A stretch of 64,000 nucleotides of DNA, taken from Rheinheimera maricola (lineage in GTDB: Bacteria > Pseudomonadota > Gammaproteobacteria > Enterobacterales > Alteromonadaceae). The notes beneath the pieces were generated by a model. The model saw only the letters and a program-made list of their open reading frames with translations. It did not search any database and had not been told where the DNA came from. The position numbers were made by a program, and so were the translations under genes. Positions 18,163-24,859 of the stretch are shown here, in pieces (the first letter of the stretch is position 1; each line of letters starts with the position of its first letter). The stretch lies in the NCBI RefSeq assembly GCF_016918075.2, contig NZ_JAERPS020000002.1:434001-498000 (forward strand), in the 5' to 3' direction.

Positions 18163-18254
18163 AAGTAACCAGGCACCCGAGCAAGCGAAAGACTAAGCCG
18201 GCCCAACAGTATAAGCGCAGCAGTGTAGCTGTACTTTTGCCGGTCTGGTTACTT
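18163..18254. repeat. nested inverted repeat in the intergenic region
   Basis: AAGTAACCAG (18163-18172) is the perfect reverse complement of CTGGTTACTT (18245-18254). Just inside the right arm, GCCGG pairs with CCGGC of the left part, and a smaller ACAG/CTGT pair lies within. The region 18064-18394 (331 bases) otherwise holds a terminator at its start and a promoter-operator at its end. It may be a structured RNA, a worn miniature element or chance; no coding potential was seen. Confidence 0.35.
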
Positions 18255-18302
18255 GATTGACCCTGCACAGTTAATGGCAACGCCAATATTTTTTAGTGCA
18301 AA

Positions 18303-18331
18303 TAGACTAATTTTTGTAACTTCTTTATAAT
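18303..18331 (+). promoter_or_regulatory. predicted promoter of the choice-of-anchor A protein gene
   Basis: A perfect TATAAT at 18326-18331 lies 17 bp after TAGACT (18303-18308). The LacI-type operator begins 9 nt further on, the same geometry as at the TonB receptor promoter near 4.7 kb. Confidence 0.6.
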
Positions 18332-18340
18332 GCGCGCTGT

Positions 18341-18354
18341 TGACAACGCTGTCA
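18341..18354. promoter_or_regulatory. LacI-family operator, identical to the one at 4710
   Basis: TGACAACGCTGTCA is a 14-of-14 match to the operator in front of the TonB receptor, 13.6 kb away. It sits directly after the predicted -10 box, where repressor binding would block transcription start. Confidence 0.65.
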
Positions 18355-18394
18355 TAACATCAAGATTTCTACCAAACGCTAAGGAATATGTGCT

Positions 18395-19444
18395 ATGTCG
18401 CTCATTTTACGTGGGTTATCGTACCTGATTACGCCAGCATTATTGCTATTAAGCTGCAATTCGCAGGCTGCTCCGATTAATCTGGGCGTCGCGCAAAACT
18501 ACAGCGGCTTCTTTTTTGCCGATGTCTCTGCTGCGTCAGATATTGAAGGACGTCTGGCTATAGGTGGCAACCTGACAAACGGCTTTGATATTGGCTACCG
18601 TAACCCGGTAAACAGCCAACTGCCATCGTTGGTGGTCGGTGGCGATATCAACATCCAGCATGGCACTATATATAACGGCCCGCAGCAACAGCTTGACACT
18701 AATGCAGGCATAGGGCCGGCATCAGCATATTGGCTGGAGCAAAACCAGGTAAATTACGGTACTGTCTATTACGGCGGCAATGTCACAGCACACAGTTGGA
18801 GCAACGGGAATTATCTGTATCAGCCAGACTACATCGATTTCAATGCTGCCTATCATTACCTCAGCGCCTTATCAGATACTTTAATTAATGAACAAACAAA
18901 TGGTCAGGCAGAGTATAAGTGGAGCCAGTGGTTCTTAACCGGCGACGGTGTCTCTGATTTGCTGGTTTTCGATCTTGGCGATATAAACAACATTAGCAAT
19001 CTTGTGTTTAGCAATATCAAGCAAGGCGCCACTATAGTGATCAACAGTCATGCCTCCGATATTACACTGGCAGGTTATCATGGTAACAACACGGCTATCT
19101 CAGATGATATTCAGGGCCAATACCGCGACCGAATACTGTTCAATTTCAGCCAGGCCACACAGTTGCAGCTAAATACTTTTGTTAACGGCAGTATTCTTGC
19201 GCCTAATGCTGCGGTAACCGGAACGGGCCATATTGAAGGCACCCTAATTGGCCAGTCATTAAGCGCCAGCGCAAATGGCAGCATGCTGGAAATAGGTTAT
19301 GAGCCCTTCAGCGGCAACTTGCCCGGCAATCAGACGGCTGCAAGCGTAACTAGCCCCTCGTCTTTTGCCCTGTTCACCTTAGGCTTGTTACTGCCGCTGT
19401 GGCGCACTAGGCGTTCTAAAACGGCTGAACCACTACAGCGCTGA
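18395..19444 (+). CDS. choice-of-anchor A surface protein with PEP-CTERM-like tail
   Basis: A protein of 349 aa with a signal peptide ending near NSQA-A. The body (NLGVAQNYSGFFFADVSA, IEGRLAIGGNL, LVVGGDINIQHGTIYNG, and later ATIVINSHASDITLAGYHGN and VNGSILAPNAAVTGTG) matches the choice-of-anchor A domain, a beta-helix-like module on bacterial surfaces that occurs with different anchoring tails. The C-terminus, TSPSSFALFTLGLLLPLWRT followed by RRSK, has the small-residue, membrane-helix and arginine order of PEP-CTERM sorting signals, with TSPSS in place of the usual PEP. An exosortase would be needed elsewhere in the genome. A LacI-type operator controls its promoter. Its function is unknown; adhesion or glycan binding is possible. 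Confidence 0.8.
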   Translation: MSLILRGLSYLITPALLLLSCNSQAAPINLGVAQNYSGFFFADVSAASDIEGRLAIGGNLTNGFDIGYRNPVNSQLPSLVVGGDINIQHGTIYNGPQQQLDTNAGIGPASAYWLEQNQVNYGTVYYGGNVTAHSWSNGNYLYQPDYIDFNAAYHYLSALSDTLINEQTNGQAEYKWSQWFLTGDGVSDLLVFDLGDINNISNLVFSNIKQGATIVINSHASDITLAGYHGNNTAISDDIQGQYRDRILFNFSQATQLQLNTFVNGSILAPNAAVTGTGHIEGTLIGQSLSASANGSMLEIGYEPFSGNLPGNQTAASVTSPSSFALFTLGLLLPLWRTRRSKTAEPLQR

Positions 19445-19509
19445 TATAGTGCTTTAAAATTTATAAAAAACGGCGGCGGACGCTGCTTTGGCAGTTTGTT
19501 GGCCTGTGG

Positions 19510-20550
19510 TTAGCTTAAGCGCGGAAACAACACTAAGTGATCTAAATCGAGGCGGATACCTATTTGCTCGCCAACGGCGTGGTTGTGGTGGCTAAGTGCC
19601 AGACAATGCACCTGCTCACCACTGTGTAGTTTTAGTTGATACAGTATGTGTGAACCACGAAAGGCTTTTTCTACCACTTGCGCGGTAATGCCGCTGGCAT
19701 CGTCATGCACAATGTCGTCCGGTCGAATTAATACATCTACCTTATCGCCCGTTTGCACGTTACTAACATAGCGCTGGGTAAATACCCCCAGGTTGGTTTG
19801 CACCCGTTGCGCATCCAACATAGTGCCGGGCAACAATACCCCGCGGCCAATAAAGTCGGCGACAAAGCGATTCAGCGGTTTGTGGTACAACTCGTAAGGC
19901 GTAGCCCATTGCTGCAGCTGGCCCAGCTGCATTACGCCTATCATATCGGCCATGGCAAAGGCTTCGTTCTGGTCGTGTGTAACCATTATCGCGGTAATGC
20001 GCAACTGCTGCAAAATCTGGCGAATTTCTCGCGCTAAGCCCTCGCGCAGCTCGGTATCCAGACTGGAAAACGGCTCATCCAGCAACAACACTTTAGGCTG
20101 TGGCGCTAAGGCCCGCGCCAGCGCTACCCGTTGCTGCTGGCCGCCGGACAACTGATGAATATAACGCTGGCCTAACTCAGGTAAGCCCACCAACTGCAAC
20201 AACTGTTTTACTTTGCTGGCCTTGTCGGCCTTAGATAAGTTAAGCAAACCAAAACTAATATTGTCAGCCACATTTAAATGCGGAAATAAGGCGAAGTCCT
20301 GAAACACCATGCCGACCTGACGCAACTCAGGCGCCAGTTGCTCGCTAGCACTACTCACCAGTTGTCGCTGCAGTCTGATACTGCCACAGACAACCGGTTC
20401 AAACCCGGCAATCGCCCTGAGTAAGGTCGTTTTACCGCAGCCCGACGGCCCCACCAGACAACCGATCTGGCCCTGCGCTAATGATAAGCTAACGTCCTTT
20501 ACCACAGTATGACCACCGTATGCCACGGCAACTTGTTGTAAATCCAGCAT
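19510..20550 (-). CDS. fbpC: ferric iron ABC transporter, ATP-binding subunit
   Basis: A protein of 346 aa. It has Walker A GPSGCGKTT (around residue 34), a Q-loop in VFQDFALFPHL, signature LSGGQQQRVALARAL, Walker B VLLLDEPFSSLD and the H-loop in IMVTHDQNEAFAMAD. A TOBE-like regulatory domain fills residues 240-346 (DKVDVLIRPDDI). Length and C-terminal domain match the FbpC/AfuC subgroup. Its ATG overlaps the fbpB stop (TAATG), a translationally coupled arrangement. It is the third gene of a Fur-boxed fbpABC operon that moves Fe3+ from the periplasm into the cytoplasm. Confidence 0.92.
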   Translation of the reverse strand: MLDLQQVAVAYGGHTVVKDVSLSLAQGQIGCLVGPSGCGKTTLLRAIAGFEPVVCGSIRLQRQLVSSASEQLAPELRQVGMVFQDFALFPHLNVADNISFGLLNLSKADKASKVKQLLQLVGLPELGQRYIHQLSGGQQQRVALARALAPQPKVLLLDEPFSSLDTELREGLAREIRQILQQLRITAIMVTHDQNEAFAMADMIGVMQLGQLQQWATPYELYHKPLNRFVADFIGRGVLLPGTMLDAQRVQTNLGVFTQRYVSNVQTGDKVDVLIRPDDIVHDDASGITAQVVEKAFRGSHILYQLKLHSGEQVHCLALSHHNHAVGEQIGIRLDLDHLVLFPRLS

Positions 20551-22190
20551 TAATGCGCCCCTTCATTAGCGGCCCGTACCGAGCGGGCCAGCAAGATAAC
20601 CGGCAATAAACTTACCACTACTATTGCCAGCGCCGGCAAGGCGGCATCAGCTAAACGCTCGTCTGAGGCCAATTCATAAGTGCGCACTGCCAGAGTATTA
20701 AAATTAAATGGTCGTAAAATCAATGTCGCGGGCAGCTCTTTCAATACGTCAACAAATACCAGCAGCAACGCTGTTAATACGCTGGAACGCAGCAGCGGCA
20801 CATGTACTCTTTTTAGTACCTGTAGCGGCGTAAAGCCCAATGAGCGGGCGGCATTATCCATGCTGGGCTTAATTCGCTCCAGCCCTGCTTCCACGCTATG
20901 CAATGATACCGCCAGGAAGCGCACACTGTAAGCCAGCACTAGCGCAAACAAGGTACCAGAGAAAATTAACCCGGTGCGTATACCAAACCACTGCTCAGCT
21001 AAAGCATCAATACGGCCATCCAGATAGGCCAACGGTAGCATCACACCGATAGCGATAACCGTGCCAGGCACGGCGTAGCCCAGAGATGCCAGCCTTACCG
21101 GCACCTGCACCACAATATCCCGGCTCAGCCGTTTACCATAAGCAAAAAGCAGTGCCAGCAGCACTGCGATCAGTGCCGCTATCGCCGCTAAAGAAAAGCT
21201 GTTCCACACCAAGGTAGCAAATTGCTGATTAAGCGTAACCTGGTAATTACTCAGCGCCCAGCTACACAGCTGGACTGCCGGCACAATAAAACCAAATAAC
21301 ACCGGCAAACTGCACAATAACAATATGCCAAATTGCTGTGTGGGTTTTAACCGCCGTAATATCGCCGGCTGACTGCGCTGGCCCTGATGATAATAACGGA
21401 TCTTACGTCTGGACCAACGCTCCAGAAGGAGCAGTACCAGCACAAAGCCAGTTAGCATAGCAGCAAGCTGGGCCGCAGCCAGTTGGCTTCCCATGCCAAA
21501 CCAGGTACGGAAAATACCGGTAGTAAAAGTGGTTACACCAAAATACTGTACCGTGCCGTAATCGGCAAAAGCTTCCATCATCGCCAGTGCAGTGCCGGTT
21601 AATATTGCCGGCCGGGCAAGTGGCAAAGCCACCTGCCAAAAATACTGCCTTGGCGTTAAGCCCAAAGTACGACTGGCTTCAAACAGCGAAGCCGATTGTT
21701 CATAAAAGGCGGTGCGTGCCAGCATATATACATAAGGGTATAACACCAGCGACAACATGATAATTGCGCCGCCTAGGGAGCGAATTTCAGGAAACCAATA
21801 ATCACCAAAGCGCCAGCCGGTAAGTTCGCGCAGTCCAGCCTGCAGGGGGCCGGCAAAGTCGAGCATACCAGTGTAGGTGTAAGCAATAATGTAGGCCGGC
21901 ATGGCCAACGGCAGCAGTAGTAACCATTGCAACACACGGCGGCCAACGAACTGGTACTGGCTAACTAACCAGGCACTGCCTGTACCCAGCAATAACGCAC
22001 CCACGCCGGTGCCACTGGCCAACAGCAGTGAATTTATCACATAGTCAGCCAGCACAGTCTGGCGTAAATGTAGCCAGATTTCCGTTTGCGGCGTCAATAC
22101 ACTGGCAAAAATGACTATTACCGGTAACGCTAATAGCAAAGCGGGCAGTAAAACTGCCCAGCGCCAGATGTCGCGCCAGCCTGAGATCAT
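20550..22190 (-). CDS. fbpB: ferric iron ABC transporter, fused permease
   Basis: A protein of 546 aa with about 12 membrane segments arranged as two tandem MetI-type permease domains (roughly residues 50-260 and 330-540). Each has an EAA-like loop (EASRTLGLTPRQYFWQVALP in the first, NAARSLGFTPLQVLKRVHVP in the second), where the ATPase docks. The duplicated permease is the usual FbpB form. It follows fbpA after 38 bp and overlaps fbpC by one base. Confidence 0.92.
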   Translation of the reverse strand: MISGWRDIWRWAVLLPALLLALPVIVIFASVLTPQTEIWLHLRQTVLADYVINSLLLASGTGVGALLLGTGSAWLVSQYQFVGRRVLQWLLLLPLAMPAYIIAYTYTGMLDFAGPLQAGLRELTGWRFGDYWFPEIRSLGGAIIMLSLVLYPYVYMLARTAFYEQSASLFEASRTLGLTPRQYFWQVALPLARPAILTGTALAMMEAFADYGTVQYFGVTTFTTGIFRTWFGMGSQLAAAQLAAMLTGFVLVLLLLERWSRRKIRYYHQGQRSQPAILRRLKPTQQFGILLLCSLPVLFGFIVPAVQLCSWALSNYQVTLNQQFATLVWNSFSLAAIAALIAVLLALLFAYGKRLSRDIVVQVPVRLASLGYAVPGTVIAIGVMLPLAYLDGRIDALAEQWFGIRTGLIFSGTLFALVLAYSVRFLAVSLHSVEAGLERIKPSMDNAARSLGFTPLQVLKRVHVPLLRSSVLTALLLVFVDVLKELPATLILRPFNFNTLAVRTYELASDERLADAALPALAIVVVSLLPVILLARSVRAANEGAH

Positions 22191-22228
22191 CTGACGCCCA
22201 CCACTTTATAACCTATTGAGTTCAAGTA

Positions 22229-23251
22229 TCATTTCCAACCAGCGCGGTCCATTACCCGAATGGCTTCCGCGTTTAATTCGCCTAATTTGTCCAATTGCAA
22301 CTGGTCTGCTTTAAACTCACCAAAGCCTTGTAAAATGGTACTGACTTTTACGCCTGCACGCACCGGATATTCGTGGTTAGTTTCGGCGTACCACTGTTGA
22401 GCTGCAGTGGTGGTCATATATTCCAGTAACTTAACCGCTTGCTCCTTGTTCGGCGCATATTTGGCGACAGCGGCACCAGAGATATTAATGTGGGCACCAC
22501 GACCTGCCTGATTTGGCCAAAATACTTTTACTTTTTCAGCTGCGGCTTTCTCTTTAGGGTCAGCCAGCATACCGCCTAAATAATAGGTATTAGCGATGGC
22601 AATATCACAAACTCCAGCTGCAGCGGCTTTAATTTGGTCGCGGTCGCCACCTTTGGGTGGCATGGCAAAGTTGGCCACCAAGCCTTTAGCCCAACTTTCG
22701 GCTTTTTCAGCGCCATCGTGGGCAATAATGCTGGCAGTCATCGACTGGTTATAGATATTGTCGGATGAACGGATGCAAATACGGCCTTTCCAGCGTGGGC
22801 TGGCTAAATCTTCATAGCTAGATAACTGGGCAGGGTCTACTTTACCCGGTACATACAATATTGGCCGCGCCCGCATGGTCAGGCCAAACCATTGGCCAGA
22901 CGGGTCACGCATTTCAGTAGGAATAGTCGCAGTTAATACATCTGACTCAATCGCCTGCAGTACACCCTGTTGCTTAGCACGGTATAAACGGCCAACGTCG
23001 GTACTAATTAAGACGTCGGCCGGGCTATTACGGCCCTCACTGGCCATACGGCTAATCAGCTCATCCGGCTTACCGGTGATGAGGTTAACTTTAATACCGG
23101 TTTCATTGCTAAATTTATCCAGCAATGGCTTAATCAGCTCTTCTTGCCGGGCAGAATAAATATTAACTTCGCTGGCCTGCGCTGCAGCCATATTACACAG
23201 CGCGGTAACCGCTGCTGCGCTAACTAAACTGAATGCCTTAACTGATTTCAT
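22229..23251 (-). CDS. fbpA: periplasmic ferric iron-binding protein
   Basis: A protein of 340 aa from the ATG at 23251 (AGGAG 7 nt upstream); an in-frame TTG two codons earlier is less likely. A signal peptide is cleaved near AAAQASE. The mature part starts VNIYSARQEELIKPLLDKF, a hallmark of FbpA/FutA. The adjacent tyrosines in IAIANTYYLGGM correspond to the iron-coordinating pair of the family, and a further candidate ligand His/Tyr lies in the N-terminal lobe. It binds Fe3+ in the periplasm and delivers it to FbpBC. A Fur-like box lies 58 bp upstream of the start. Confidence 0.93.
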   Translation of the reverse strand: MKSVKAFSLVSAAAVTALCNMAAAQASEVNIYSARQEELIKPLLDKFSNETGIKVNLITGKPDELISRMASEGRNSPADVLISTDVGRLYRAKQQGVLQAIESDVLTATIPTEMRDPSGQWFGLTMRARPILYVPGKVDPAQLSSYEDLASPRWKGRICIRSSDNIYNQSMTASIIAHDGAEKAESWAKGLVANFAMPPKGGDRDQIKAAAAGVCDIAIANTYYLGGMLADPKEKAAAEKVKVFWPNQAGRGAHINISGAAVAKYAPNKEQAVKLLEYMTTTAAQQWYAETNHEYPVRAGVKVSTILQGFGEFKADQLQLDKLGELNAEAIRVMDRAGWK

Positions 23252-23308
23252 CGCCAAACTCCTGAAGGGAAAAGAGGAAACGTAAAAGATACGCTATCTA
23301 AGCATAAA

Positions 23309-23323
23309 TACGAATAATTCTCA
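23309..23323. promoter_or_regulatory. Fur box upstream of fbpABC
   Basis: Read on the minus strand, TGAGAATTATTCGTA matches the symmetrical Fur-type core TGAGAATTATTCTCA at the first 12 of 15 positions. The position in front of an iron importer supports repression by Fe-Fur. Confidence 0.7.
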
Positions 23324-23347
23324 ACGAGATTGCGCTTAATCTAATAA

Positions 23348-23377
23348 AAAAGCCGTTAACTGCAATTAACGGCTTTT
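23348..23377 (-). terminator. terminator after the zinc receptor-lipoprotein operon
   Basis: AAAAGCCGTTAA and TTAACGGCTTTT form a perfect 12-bp stem with a 6-nt loop, with T-runs in both directions. It separates the end of the zinc operon from the fbpABC promoter. Confidence 0.85.
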
Positions 23378-23402
23378 AGGTAAACGAGTAGCGTGGTGGG
23401 AT

Positions 23403-24794
23403 TTAGTGATCGTGCGCTTCGGCTGCTTCAGCAATACCTAACCAAACCAGTTTATGTGGCGTAAAGTTCAGCTGCTTAGTCGCCACTACTTCGCCATCGC
23501 CAATATCCACAGTCAGCAGGCTGCTATCAATAGGGTTTAATACATACACCTTGTCATCACTGGCCGATATCGCCAGTTCAAAGCGGCTGCCGGCAGGCAT
23601 AGTACTAATATCGGCGGTGGTCAGCTGTACCTTGGCGGCAAACTCAAAAGCCGGTTGTTCCACTTCACCTACATTAGCAGCTTCGTGCTCATGGCCGTGA
23701 TAGCTAAGAATGGTTAAATAACCCTGGTTATCCAACAGCACAAACTTTTCGCCATGATCAGCAAAGCCGTAGCCGATAACACCGGCCCCCTCACTACTCT
23801 GCCAGTCTACCAGCTCCATTTCACCATCTTCAGCGTGAATAGCAAACATACTGGCACCGGCAAAACCAACAAAATGTTCGGCGTGCTCTGTACCTACTAA
23901 GGTACCGATACGCATAGTGCCGCTAAAATCGGCAGTGTTAACCAGTTTGCTGGCAGTAAACGTCACGCCATCCTGCTCAACCAGCAGTACGCCATCGGTA
24001 CAACCAAAGGCGATAAAGTGTTCGTTCTGCGCGCTGCCGTGTAAGCCAGGACATAGCTCGTCAAATGCCTGCTCTTGGTGGTAATGGTCGCCATGCTGTT
24101 CATACACTGCCACCTTGTCAGGTAACGTTGTCGCACTTTCAGTATCGCGGATTGTGGAAATTAAGTAATCACCACGCGCCTGAGCGGCGCCATGCATATT
24201 AATGCTGTAGTTAAGCACCGGGTAGCCATTGCTATCGGTAGTAATATCAGCTTCAGTAATTACCGCTACGGCGGCTGGTGCAGAGCTTGCAGCATCACCG
24301 TCAAAAAACACCGCCAGTTGGCTGTCGGTAGCAGTGATATGGGTTGGCCGGCTGTCGCTTAGCACAAAATTGGTCAGCTCTGGCGCTTGCTGGTAAACGT
24401 GCAAGTGGTCGACATGATCTTCCTGAAACAAACCACCATCAACAAACTCTACCCGGTCAGTTGTGCGCTGTACCACTAACGCATAGCGCTTAGCCGGTGA
24501 TGCCGCTAACGCCGACGGTGTATCGGCCACAGCAAAGGTATCCAGCAGGCTGCCATCTTTCAGTTCGTAAACCGATACCAGGTTAGAGTCTTTCGCTGAA
24601 ATCACCAGGCGGCCGGCTGTGCTTATCTCACCATGATCATGGTCATGATCATCACCGTGATCATGCTCATCATCTACCGCGATCGGGTCTTTTTCCACGA
24701 TATTAGTCGTGCTGTCGCCACAGGCCGTTAACATTGATGACGCTATGAGTAACGCCACCAGACTCAATTTGGTTTTTACTTGCGGTTGTAACAT
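23403..24794 (-). CDS. AztD-like zinc-binding beta-propeller lipoprotein
   Basis: A protein of 463 aa from the ATG at 24794 (GGAG 5 nt upstream). It begins with a lipoprotein signal (lipobox LTAC, then GDS), so it is probably lipid-anchored. A His/Asp-rich strip (DDEHDHGDDHDHDHGE) follows at about residues 38-55. The rest is a repeat-rich, all-beta region (LVISAKDSNLVSVYEL and similar) consistent with a beta-propeller, and the protein ends in EAHDH. The mix of a histidine strip and a propeller resembles AztD, the periplasmic zinc chaperone of aztABCD operons; AztD proper is soluble. It lies downstream of a ZnuD-like receptor under Zur-type boxes. Zinc buffering or hand-over from the receptor is inferred. 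Confidence 0.7.
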   Translation of the reverse strand: MLQPQVKTKLSLVALLIASSMLTACGDSTTNIVEKDPIAVDDEHDHGDDHDHDHGEISTAGRLVISAKDSNLVSVYELKDGSLLDTFAVADTPSALAASPAKRYALVVQRTTDRVEFVDGGLFQEDHVDHLHVYQQAPELTNFVLSDSRPTHITATDSQLAVFFDGDAASSAPAAVAVITEADITTDSNGYPVLNYSINMHGAAQARGDYLISTIRDTESATTLPDKVAVYEQHGDHYHQEQAFDELCPGLHGSAQNEHFIAFGCTDGVLLVEQDGVTFTASKLVNTADFSGTMRIGTLVGTEHAEHFVGFAGASMFAIHAEDGEMELVDWQSSEGAGVIGYGFADHGEKFVLLDNQGYLTILSYHGHEHEAANVGEVEQPAFEFAAKVQLTTADISTMPAGSRFELAISASDDKVYVLNPIDSSLLTVDIGDGEVVATKQLNFTPHKLVWLGIAEAAEAHDH

Positions 24795-24820
24795 AAAATC
24801 TCCGTATAAAATAAAAAGTT

Positions 24821-24852
24821 GCCGCAGGCCAGGAACGCAAGCTACCTGCGGC
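24821..24852 (-). terminator. intercistronic hairpin / attenuator between zinc receptor and lipoprotein genes
   Basis: On the minus strand GCCGCAGG and CCTGCGGC form an 8-bp GC stem with a 16-nt loop, followed after 3 nt by a run of five T and then ATTTTA. It lies in the 65-bp gap between the two genes and could lower expression of the second gene relative to the receptor. Confidence 0.55.
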
Positions 24853-24859
24853 AAAAAAA

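Noticed and set aside
24600-24690. Repetitive sequence around the histidine codons of the lipoprotein gene considered as a DNA repeat element
   Set aside because: The repetition is explained by His/Asp codons of the metal-binding strip.
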